64,000 bases of DNA from Simmondsia chinensis (taxonomy: Eukaryota; Streptophyta; Magnoliopsida; Caryophyllales; Simmondsiaceae): the NCBI GenBank assembly GCA_018398585.1, contig JAGTTD010000013.1:14359237-14423236 (forward strand). The letters run 5' to 3'. The position numbers were made by a program, and so were the translations under genes. The notes under the pieces are model-generated. The model did not search any database, was not told where the DNA came from, and worked only from the letters and a program-made list of their open reading frames with translations. Below are positions 54,092 to 64,000 of the stretch, one piece after another (within the stretch, counting starts at the first letter, position 1; every line of letters starts with the position of its first letter).

Positions 54092-56362
54092 TTTTACGAC
54101 CAACATGGTTCAAGGATGAATCCTCGTTATTGCTTTCTCAGAAAAGGGATGGTTATGAAAACATTTAAAAACTACACTGAATTTAAAAGGGTTTTTTTAA
54201 CAAATATGTATGGATATTCATTAACGATAAACATTTTTCAATAATTATCCGTGTTCATATATATTTTTTGTTGGTGTAAACTCCCAAAAGTACCGGGAAC
54301 TGGGTAACCAAACATTGTTGGATCAAACACTTGCAATTCGCAAGTAACGGGTATCCAAACGATCTACAGGTTTTGAAGCATGATGTTACTTTCCTTAAGA
54401 CTTAATTTAGCATATGAAATAGTATCGGGGATACAACGATAACCTAATGTCAATAGAGTGAGCGTATGTAAAGGGAGATAAGGAGAGATGTATGAGAATG
54501 ACATTTTTCAAGAACAATGAACAAGTTCTTTCAAATCAATTGATTCATTCATTATTAAAGACATTAGGGGAATATATATATATATATATATATATATAAG
54601 ACTTTGTGAAAGAAGACGTCTCAAATTATGCCTCAAAGAAAAGGCGTGAAAGGCCTAGTTAATGTGCGAAAATTCGACGAAAATTGCACCTGTGTATCGG
54701 CACACAGTTCTACAGAGATGGTTATGTTGATCTTTGCATCGACACACGGGCCGTGTGTGTCGAAACATACCTCTGCAACCCTGTTCTGTAAGAATGTGTG
54801 TCGACATACCAGCCCTGTGTGTCGACACCCATCCCAACACACATCGAACAAACTTTGGGACCAACTTTAAACACTGTATTCACAATTCTTATAGCATTAT
54901 TTTGAAAATACATCAACATTTTTAACAAAGAAAATAGGTAGCTATAAAGAAATTACTCATTGTTTATATCACCATACTCAAAGCCTTGGCTTCTTTCATG
55001 CAAAACGGAAGCCTAGCTGAAGGAAGAAGACGATGAAAGAAAACGAAAAACCAGTATAGATTCTAGAGAGAGAGAGAGAGGAGCAAAGCCAACAAGGAAA
55101 GCCTTGTAGTGAATTGAATAACCTTTTTTTGACACTAAGTGAATTGAATTATCTAGAAGAAGGGAGTCCAGGCCAACTTATATACAAGTGGGCTACCAAC
55201 TAAAGACTATAGGCCCAATGGATCACATGGGCCAAATGATTAAAAAATGTCTTAACAATACCTAACAATAAAGGATATGCTGTAAATATTGGATGTTGTT
55301 TGAGTATACTTTTTATGGTTAATATTAGATATCATCAAAAATCTAGAAAATTGAAAATTATAGAAAAGACTTTTATATACTTATACATATATGTTGTATC
55401 CTAATTGGAACCCACATATCCTAGACCATGCTTTAAAATAAATTTAGGGATAAAATTGAGCTTAAAATGAACTTAAATTAAAATTAGGATTATTACAAAT
55501 GTCAAAACGCAACATTTGGATATTGCCTAAGACTCAAAATGCATCACCTAAGTCTCAGTGTAAATAATGGACAAACTGTAAATACGAGCAAAATGGTGGG
55601 CTATTCTGTTCCGCAATTGAAACTTTGGGCAATTTGGACAAATACAGTGTTGCCTCTGCCTAGTTGTACTATTTACTTGACCTGACGACTTCCCTCTGCC
55701 CTAACAATTTGGTTTACCCATTTTTCGCGTGACACGTGTCATTCATCCAACAATCCTTTGAGGACATGTTTCTCCTCCTCCATGCGCGGATTTGTGTTGC
55801 TTTGGGAGTGTTCTAGCCGTTTGTTGCTATCGTTATCAACGGTTGAGATTGGGTCTTGGCATTTGATGCAGATTCAAGCGGCTTAGGTATATAAGGGGTG
55901 ACGTTAGAGGATTACTATATGATTATTCATTTTTTTTAACCTATTCCCTCTGATTTTCTCAGTTTCCCCTTCTCCCATGTTGCTTTCCCTCAAAACCCTA
56001 ACCCTAAGTTCTCTCTAATCTCTATCCATGGTGGAATCAAGCATCTGGTGAGAAGATCGTTGTTACTTAGGATTAGATCTTAGGTTTCTTCCTTGGATAC
56101 CTTATGTATGAGTCTGTAATTTGAGTTTTGCATATGTACTTTGGCATGTAATTGTAGTAATCGATGACATAGTAGAAGATCTCTCTAAAAATGGAGAGCC
56201 TAGGACTCAAAGCATCTTTTTTGGGGTCTAAACCTCATAAAAGTCCTAGTGTACTATTCTTTAGTTGTTCTTACTTGAGATCTCAAGTCTGTATTCGACT
56301 TTTTGTTTGCTTCAACTTGTAAATTGTTTAACAAAGCCATTTCAACATAAATAATGCCAACA
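54092..56362. other. Non-coding; includes (TA)n, a CGACACACGG dyad and the copia G LTR end
   Basis: (TA)n at 54571-54598 and (GA)n at 55064-55081. 54690-54840 has repeated GTGTCGACA words and the near-palindrome CGACACACGGGCCGTGTG. TATATAAGG near 55890 could be the TATA box of a copia LTR whose 3' end is 56362 (GCCAACA). Its 5' end is not defined. Confidence 0.5.
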
Positions 56363-56377
56363 AGTAGTGTCAGAGCC
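56363..56377 (+). other. Primer-binding site of copia G
   Basis: AGTAGTGTCAGAGCC, decayed from AGTGGTATCAGAGCC (initiator Met-tRNA). Confidence 0.65.
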
Positions 56378-56401
56378 ATTGTTAGTGTTAACGATCAAGA
56401 A

Positions 56402-57303
56402 CTGGATTTTGCTAAACACGACATAAAAAAGTTTAAAGGTAGGAATGACTTTGAGTTGTGAAAAGTCAAAGTCAAGGCGCTTCTAATGTTGATTTGGGCG
56501 AGAAAGAGAAGCCATAGGGGTTTACAAACAAGGAGAAGGTACAAATTGAGCATCTGGCATATAGTAACCTCTTACTTTGTCTTAATAACACTGTTCGGTC
56601 TAAAGTTCATACTTAAACTACATGTTCTAATGTGTGGCTAAGTTAGAAAAACATTATGCCACTAAGTCCTTAGCTAACCGGGTATTAAATATGGAAAGAT
56701 TCTACACTTTTAGAATGAATGAAAACAGATCTCTAGAGGACAATCTTGATGACTTTCATTGGGTTTTCAACGATTTAATGAACTTAAAAGCTGAGATTCC
56801 TAATGAGGTTCAGTCAATGATACTTTTAGGTTCTTTACCTAAATACTTAAGAGCGTTGAAAGATATCCTAATGTATGGACATAAACCATATCCCTAAATG
56901 AAGTTGAAGATTCCCTAAGGTAAAAAATAGTAGAATTTAAAGGGGACGATGAGTACCCTGGTAACATTAACAATAATGGGGAACATGTAATATTAAGAGG
57001 CAGAACTAAGATAAGGGATTATAATAATAATAACAACAAGAAAAGAGGTGAAAGTTAGAAAAAATCTCAATCTTGGGGTAACAAGGAAATATCTAATGTT
57101 AAGTGCTATGAATTTCGCAAGGTGGGTCACATAAAAAGATATTGTCTTGATAAGAACAACAAGAACCAAACCACTATGGATAATACTATGTCATCTTATT
57201 GTTATGAGCATGGTGATGTACTTGTTGCATCATCTAAGATTACTATGCATCAATGGGTGTTAGACTCTAGCTATAGCTTTAACATGTCATCTAACAGATC
57301 ATA
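56402..57303 (+). pseudogene. gag-pro: Copia G gag and protease
   Basis: Gag opens with LDFAKHDIKKFKGRNDFELW, then a stop in place of the next residue. 56634-56897 reads the copia gag domain (FYTFRMNENRSLEDNLDDF, LLGSLPKYLRAL). Zinc knuckle near 57100 reads CYEFRKVGHIKRYC: the second Cys is Phe. Protease near 57256 reads WVLDSSYSFNMSSNR, with the usual DSG changed to DSS. Several stops and frameshifts. Inactive. Confidence 0.82.
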
Positions 57304-57599
57304 ATTAATTGATTATAAGACTGCGAATGAGGGAAAGGTCTTGTTGGGGAACAACCATTGCTGTAGGGTTGTAAGTGTTGGTACAGTCAGGATTAGAATG
57401 TCAAATGGTACTGACTTTGTCTTAGAAGGAGTAAGGCATGTCCCTTAGTTAAAAAGAAACCTTATATCCAGGGACAACTTGAACTTAGTGGTTTAACCTT
57501 AAAGGCATGTAAGGGTGAGATAAATATCTTGAGAGGAGTCCTAGTAGTCTTTTAGGGTGTGTTTAAGAATGGTTTATATGTCCTTAGATGGGAGGTGGT

Positions 57600-58644
57600 T
57601 TTATGGAAAGGGCAACACTGCCAAGAAAGGCAAACCTGACTCTACTAACCTAGGAGGTTGGGTCATATATAAGAGAGGGAACTCCTAGAGCTGAACAAAT
57701 AAGGGGTGTTTGGGTCTAATAGTTGTGTCTAAGTTGGACTTATGTGATCATTGCATCTATGGTAAGCATCATAGGCTTGCATTCCCTACTAGTTTACATA
57801 CTATTGCTGGCATTATTGATTTTGTGCACTCTGATCTTTGGGGACCCTCAAGAGTAGCCAAAATGGGTGGGGCATATTATTTCTTAGCTATTGTTGATGA
57901 TTTTTCATGTAAAGTTTGAACTTTCTTGTCGAAAAACAAGAATGATGCATTTGAAATGTTTGTCAAATGGAAAAACTTAACTAAAAATCAAACAGGAAAG
58001 GAAGTTAAAGGGTTAAGAATGATAATGGCCTAGAGTTTGTGAATTGTGAGTTTGATACATTGTATGAGGAGCACGGAACTAAAAGACACAACACTGTAAG
58101 AAAAACTCCACAACAGAATGATGTGGCTGAAAAAATGAACACAACTTTGCTAGATCATGTAAGATGCATGCTGCTTTCTTCTGGCTTAAACGAAGAATTG
58201 TGGGATGAAGCTGTTAACCCAACTTCCTATCTGATTAACAGATCACCTAACTCTGCTTTAGACACGAAAACTCTTGAGCCTGTATGGGCTGGCAGACTAG
58301 TTAACTATGAAAGCTTACATGTTTTTTACTGTTCAGCTTTTGCCCACCAAAATGAGGGTAAGTTGGAACCTAGAGCCATTAAGGGATTCTTCCTAGGTTA
58401 TCCCTCAGGTGTTAAAGTGTATAGGTTATGGGTTAAGTATGGCAATAGAACCATAACTATAATAAGTAGGGATGTAACATTTAATGAAGATGAAACGCCC
58501 TCTCTTAAACAAGAATTAGATAATGGTTCTAAGAACTTTAGGAAATTTGATTCTGAAGTTTATGAATTTAAGATTAATCCATCTAACCCAATTTACCTTA
58601 GAACTAGAACTGAAACAGAAAATGAGGAATTGACCAAACATTGA
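57600..58644 (+). pseudogene. pol: Copia G integrase
   Basis: Pre-integrase and zinc finger: LCDHCIYGKHHRLAFPTS. Core: IDFVHSDLWGPSRV (first Asp), YYFLAIVDDFS, a decayed NDNGLEF (second Asp), and KTPQQNDVAEKMNTTLL (Glu). Then LWDEAVNPTSYLINRSPN and the C-terminal GKLEPRAIKGFFLGYPSGVK. Breaks near 57919 and 58038. Copia order, with integrase before RT, is confirmed by RT downstream. Confidence 0.85.
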
Positions 58645-58919
58645 CTGTACCAAAATAGAACAAACCTGATAGGATGGACCGAAACCAAGTAGAGCCAATT
58701 CAGAACCTTAAAAAATATCAATTGGCTATAGGTAGGGTTAAAAGGGAAATTAGGACCTAAATAGGTATAGTTATGCCAATTGCATTGCCTATGCCCTAAA
58801 CACTGCCCTAGAGTATGTTGAGTCTGAACTTTTGACTTATAAGAGGCCATTAGCAGCTCATGTTCAGCAGAGTGGCTGAATGCCACGGTCTTTGAAAGAA
58901 CCTGACTTGGACCCTTATT

Positions 58920-59589
58920 CCAAGGTCTCAAGGTAGGAAATTGGTTGGTTGTAAGTGGATATTCAAAGTTAAGGAACCTGAGACACAAGAGGGATTGCCT
59001 AGGTTCAAGGCTAGATTAGTAGCCAAAGGTTTTATACAAAAGGAAGGGGTTGATTCTGCTAAAATATTTTCAAAAGTTGTGAAACATACCATTATCAGAA
59101 TCCTAATGAGTTTAACAACAAAATTTGATCAGTTTTAGAGCAAATGAATGTCACTACTGTGTTTTCACATGGTGAGCTTCAGGAGGAAATCCTCTTGGCT
59201 CAACCGGAAGATTTTGAAGAACATGCGTGCTTGCTGAAAAACGCTCTCTATGGACTAAAACAATCTCCTAGACAGTGGTATACGCATTTTGACTCTTTCA
59301 TGATAGATAACGGTTTTACTAGATTTATACATGATACCTATTTTTACTTTTAAAGTGCTAATTAAGATTATGCCCTATATTTGTTAATATATGTAGATGA
59401 TATGCTCCAAGCTAGCAGATCAAAAGATGAGATTAATCATCTAAAGCAAAGATTAAATGAGTCTTTTGATATGAAAGCTTTGGGCAAGGCCAAAAGAATA
59501 TTAGGCATGGATAAAATCAAAAATAGAGAGTTAGAAATATATATCTCTTATCTCAAGAATTGGAAATATTTCAAAAAATCCCCTAAAAT
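58920..59589 (+). pseudogene. pol: Copia G reverse transcriptase, truncated
   Basis: VGCKWIFKVKEPETQEGLPR, FKARLVAKGFIQKEGVD, then QMNVTTVFSHGEL, where the catalytic Asp of QMDVKTAFLHGEL is Asn. ALYGLKQSPRQWY follows, then the catalytic box LIYVDDML near 59381 and LGKAKRILGMD. It stops abruptly at about 59589, where the LTR of copia F begins; RNase H and the 3' LTR are not seen. So RT is both mutated and cut. Confidence 0.85.
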
Positions 59590-61397
59590 TGGCTAGAGCA
59601 GAGCAGCGGAAACACATTTAAAACACTGAGTTTTAAATCTAAAGGCTTGATCTAATTAAATTACTTAATTAAATGTAGATCTTACTTTAATAAGTTTATA
59701 ATATGACAAACGAAAAATATCAAATAAAAACAAGTACAAACATAGTATGTAGAAAATAATTTAAAGGAAAAATATGAAAGTAAAACTTTAAAGGACATAC
59801 CTAGAGCGCAAATCCTATTCTAAAGGTGAAGATCTAAATCTGGAAGAAGAAGATCTTAACACCTTAATGTCTTCTCCACAATGACCTCCTAGCACCATGA
59901 GTGTGGGCAAAAAAAATTTCAAAACAAAATTTTTTCTTTTAAACTTTTTGAAAAATAATTTTTCAAAAATATTATGCTAAACTTTAAATTATAAAACCCA
60001 AATTATTAATCTTGGGTTTTCTTTTCACGTAGGGGTATCCCTTTCTATTTCTCACACACGAAAAGAGAAAAACTGTACACATAAACACACACACACACAT
60101 AAATTTCAAGTTAAAAGGCCGCAAATCTTCATCAATTAAGACACGTGTCAGAATGTCGCTGGTGGAACAGCTGGCCATTGACGCAGGCTTGAATGCATCA
60201 TTAACGGGGGAGGGCGCATGCACTCACGTGCTCGCATATTGCCCCTTGAGGCTGCACTACGCATGTGTGTTGGAATCAGCCCTTAAGGGGCAGACCCATC
60301 ATGTTCGCACAGCCCATCCTCCTTTTTTACTTTTTTTCTATTTTTTTTGAAACACAATATTATTTCTCGTATTTATATATTCATCTCATTAATTTTTGTT
60401 AAGTATAAAAATTTATTTATCTCATAAATAAATAGTTCATCTCATAAATTATTTTTAATTATTTTTCAAACGGTGCTTAAGTTGAGGCTTACAAAGAGAG
60501 CTCAGGGACAATTTAATTCTAGCTGTAAATGGGTCAAATCTAATCGTCAATTCTTGATGACATTTATTACCTTTTAACAACACTAATGCCACTAAATAAA
60601 TGTTGCACTCTAAAATCGAATATATTCACTCAAAAATTCTCAAATAACTTTTATTATGGCAATTAATCTCTCTATTAAATATCCATGAGAAAAACAAATA
60701 ACTTTGCCTGCTATCATTATTTTACTCACCTTTTTTACCTTAGTTACCAAGTCACCTTTCTCGAACATGTTTATATGTTTGTGAATCAACTAAGGTGACA
60801 TCTTTATCACTTAAGAGACTATAGATTCCTAGAAAATACATGCTCCAGCTACACTTCATGCCACCTAATGCACGTAAGATTTCAATCGCATATTTTCACG
60901 TAATCCTTTTAGCACATCAAAGCAACAAATATTCCATGCACGAGTTCATACCCTTTTCTGGATTTAGGGTTGCCGTCTTATTTCTGATAGCAGTTAAAAG
61001 ATAAATAATTCAGGTGGTCCAACTCAATATTCCAATCATATAGACACCACCAATATAGCACTTGTGAATCCATATCCACATGACCAAGACAAGTCATCTA
61101 AAGCATCATATTATATTCTTATCAGACAAGTTGTCCAAACTTATCACCAACTACAAACATACTTTGACAACATTTCCCTAATTTGGTTTAAGTCTATATG
61201 TGGCTCAATCTTATTGACCACTTAAACCAAACTTGACATGTCATCTTGGACTATCTCCATCCCATAAAACGTTTTAGAAAACAATCACACTTATATTTGA
61301 CTCGTAAAACATAATCAGACAACAAATAATAAATAATTTTATTTAATTAATATTTAAAAAAATGATAATTGGGTTTTTCAGGACACCGATTCTAACA
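59590..61397 (-). repeat. 3' LTR of copia element F
   Basis: On the minus strand it starts TGTTAGAATCGGTGTCC directly after the purine-rich tract GGACAAGTGAGAGATT (61398-61414), the common 3' end of many plant copia elements. The left end TGGCTAGAGCAGAGCAG at 59590 is inferred from where copia G homology stops. About 1.8 kb; includes (CA)n at 60082-60098 and the long AT-rich stretch 60300-60480. No second LTR lies in the window. Confidence 0.55.
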
Positions 61398-63455
61398 ATC
61401 TCTCACTTGTCCTAAACTCAGTTAGCCTTACATTGTATAACTATCCCCTAGAGATCTGGCAACTCATTGACTATAAACTTTTTCAATACCGATCTCTTGT
61501 GTCATTCTTTTGCTCACAAGCTGTGATCTATTTGGATCCTTTTGAGTCAGCTAGTCTACTTTACACTTAATGAGTTGTCTAGTACCATATTTCCATGGTG
61601 AACTAAGCAATACAAGACTGCTTCACGCTTCACCATCTAATGACTCCAACTTATGGGATAAACTTTAATTTTGACATCAAAAATCTAAAATCCTATTTAA
61701 AACAAACTATCCATGATAAACTCAACATCCTTTCTTTGAATCTCACTAAAGCTTGATCCTAAGAACATAGTTGGCTTATCTTAGGTCTTTCATTTTTAAA
61801 TGACCGGACAACAAAACCTTAACAACTCATACCGACTTTATACCGCTCTTATTGAGTAGAATCCCATCTATATACATCACTTAGAAAGTCACTACTTTTT
61901 AATCATGTCACTCGTACACTCATGGTTCACTAAGCATTGATTGAAATCCATATGATTTGAAGGACGTCATCGAGTCCACTATTCAATGAACAAAATGCTT
62001 ATTTAAGTCTACAAATAGATTTCCTCTATTTGCATACTATCTCCTGACTCTTGGCAACAAACTTATCGGGTTGTGTTATATACATATCACAAGGATGACC
62101 ATTCAGAAAACGTCGTCTTAACTTCCATTTTCCTTATCTCATCATAATGAGATATAATAAATAAGAGCATCCTTATGGACTTAAGCGTAGCATTTGGCTA
62201 GAAGGTCTGATCAAAGACGATTCCTTCCTTGAGGGTATAACTCACTGCCATCAATCTAGTCTTGAGGTCTCAACCTTCTCGTCCACTTAACTCTTTATTC
62301 TTGTAGATCCATTCAGATCTAATCTAATGGACTTAATATTTTTCAATGCTTCTAAAAGTACCAAGACTTAGTCCGAGTACATCTGTTCTAACTTATATTT
62401 CATTCCCCCTACCTTTTCGTCTGCATCATTATTCTTAAGAACTTCATTGTACTATAAAGGACATGATTCAATATCGTATCCTATATGGAAGCCGACATGT
62501 ATCTATTAGGTATCCTAGCAATCCTCCCATTACACCATGGCTCTTATATACTAAGTGCAACATTAACATTGGCTGAGGATGTACAAATACATTAGCCAAA
62601 TACTTAGTTGTATCATACTGCTAAGATACAATATCTCATATTGTCATTTTATCTTACACAAGCAAACTACTTGACTTTTAGGGTTAATAAAAATCCTCTT
62701 ACATAACAAATGTTTTCATATGCAGACATGATTCATCTATCAAATAAATTTTATCATATTCAATAAAATAGTATTGACATTTTCTATAATACTTTGCAGT
62801 GAAGAAAAATAAGAATTCTCCTAAAATCACCACTTCGATCTAATCAAAGTTGCTTGATATAATTACCTAACTGATCCTAACTTTAGTCTTTAATTCTTTG
62901 AACTTTTCAAGAGATTCAAGACTTTAGCATTGACAGGAATATACGTATATCAACTTACTGAATAGTCATTCATAAACTTTTATGAAATACTCATGGTTTC
63001 CAGTTGCTTGAACATTCATTAGTCCATAAACACTTTTTGAACAAGTTCTAGCAACTTAGTGACTCTATTGCCTTTATTATTAAAGGCTCTTTCAGTCACA
63101 TTCATTCAAACATGATTCACATTTGGTTATCATTTTAAAACTTAAAGATCCCATAATACCGTATCAAACCAGTCTTTGAATCATATTAGATTGATGTGAA
63201 CTAAGATCAAGTGCCACTAACGACTATATGGCCTTCAGAAAATTCTTCTTTTATATGGTTACACAATCTAACTTGTATTAGATGAATAAATTGCCGTTAA
63301 TGTAGTTTTGATTAAAATTAGTTAACTATCTACCAATATACCTTTTTAAATAAACACTTTATTTACTTAAATATTAGTCTTTTTTTTTTTTTAGAAAAAC
63401 ATCTGAAAAACCATTTTAAAACAAATACAAAATAGAAATCAAATTTCTTATAAAG
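61398..63455 (-). pseudogene. pol: Internal region of copia F, highly decayed
   Basis: No open frame survives. The placement directly upstream of a copia-type polypurine tract and LTR says this is pol. Faint traces on the minus strand, such as around 62280-62340 where the antisense of a KW..K RT block would lie, fit but are not conclusive. The element continues to the window end, interrupted at 63475. Confidence 0.4.
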
Positions 63456-63474
63456 AAACCGGTACATTAAGATA

Positions 63475-63783
63475 CAACAACAACAACAGGCTCAGTGCCT
63501 CAAAGGCTCCCGTTTGTGCAGGGTCTGGGAGGGGTAGTATGAGCATGCAAGGGCCTATATGGCATGGATGAATGCCATAGAGATCATGCAAGGCATGTAA
63601 GTCATGTAAGTATGTGAACATGTAGCATATGAGCAGACAATCATGTAAGCATGTAAGCAAGTGCGCATGGTGCATTAGTAGCTATAGCTAGAGGTAAAAA
63701 GCAAACAAGCAAGTAATGGGAAGACCTAACATGTGTGACAATGCAAACACATAGAAGTAGTAGCGCATCTAGGAGGGGAGGGG

Positions 63784-63815
<32 letters not shown>

Positions 63816-63857
63816 TAAGACAACCGTAGCTAAGACAATTTCTTTTAAATACAATGC
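63475..63857 (-). mobile_element. 5'-truncated LINE/SINE insertion with Au-type tail
   Basis: Flanked by a perfect 19-bp duplication AAACCGGTACATTAAGATA (63456-63474 and 63858-63876). Minus strand ends CCCTCCCAGACCCTGC, GGGAGCCTTTGAGGCACTGAGCC and (TTG)n, like the LINE at 48466-50326 and the 5S SINEs. Upstream is a region rich in ACATGCTTACATG words, then (CT)n, then a 31-bp filler (63821-63851) matching 63942-63972. Most likely the 3' UTR of an RTE-type LINE. Confidence 0.8.
63785..63811. repeat. (GA)n microsatellite
   Basis: About 13 GA units inside the terminal LINE-type insertion. Confidence 0.9.
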
Positions 63858-63876
63858 AAACCGGTACATTAAGATA

Positions 63877-64000
63877 ATTATTCCAAATCAAAACTACATT
63901 CCTTGATTTGAACTACTATCTCTTAGTGCCCCTATTGGCAACAACCATAGCTAAGACAATTTCTTTTAAATAGAAATTTCTATAACTTTTGTGAAAGAGA
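63877..64000. other. Flank of the insertion; copia F region
   Basis: Holds the source of the 31-bp filler at 63942-63972. No coding signal. Confidence 0.5.

Noticed and set aside
54628..54870. 80-codon ORF as a Cys/His-rich small peptide gene
   Set aside because: Composition comes from the GTGTCGACA repeat words, and ORFs of similar size exist in several frames on both strands.
63448..63675. 75-codon minus-strand ORF
   Set aside because: Crosses the target duplication and the 3' UTR of the LINE-type insertion, so it cannot predate it.

Overview
This window looks like repeat-dense, heterochromatin-like DNA from a flowering plant. The evidence is plant-type Ty3/gypsy chromoviruses with initiator-Met-tRNA primer sites, Tat-type gypsy and Ty1/copia remnants, an RTE-type LINE with a plant 'Au'-like 3' tail, and short interspersed elements built on plant 5S rRNA. 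I found no intact host gene. The only possible non-transposon coding signal is a 153-codon reading frame split by a retrotransposon at 18249/23946.

Layout. 1-2877: GT-rich minisatellite, then a long imperfect fold-back element (551-2197) with a 5S-derived SINE in its left arm. 2883-14172: Ty3/gypsy element A (+), with a younger element B (5350-10966, -) nested in it. 14178-18471: remnants of a Tat-type gypsy element, integrase on the minus strand and a probable extra ORF on the plus strand. 18477-23707: element E (-). 24120-24720: copia RNase H and LTR fragment. 24878-29530: LTR and repeat-rich remains of a second Tat-type element. 29790-32700: tRNA-like SINEs, MITE-like repeats, microsatellite. 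32706-36467: element C (+), gag-protease only. 37415-38508: head-to-head LTRs. 39314-44591: element D (+). 45740-48295: minisatellite, second 5S-derived SINE, TIR element rich in CGAGCT. 48466-50326: RTE-type LINE. 50953-54086: element H (-), one LTR end folded back on itself. 56363-63455: two copia elements, G (+) and F (-). 63475-63857: truncated LINE-type insertion with a templated filler.

How the parts relate. The SINE carries a 5S rRNA promoter at its head and, at its tail, about 105 bp that also end the LINE at 48466-50326, so the window holds a candidate parasite and its candidate reverse-transcriptase donor. Five separate compact chromovirus families (A-E) keep an E2F-like TTTGGCGCC site in the LTR, about 90-125 bp upstream of the TATA box where measured. 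Most lesions in A, B, D and the LINE are in-frame stops, many explicable by C-to-T decay, as expected of methylated DNA.

Target-site duplications were read directly for A (CAGTT), B (GTATT), C (CAAAA), D (TGTAG), E (CTCAA), H (ATGAT), both 5S SINEs (16 and 18 bp), the LINE (14 bp) and the terminal insertion (19 bp). Lineage names (Reina-like, CRM/Galadriel-like, Tat-like) are judged from protein motifs and size, without a search.
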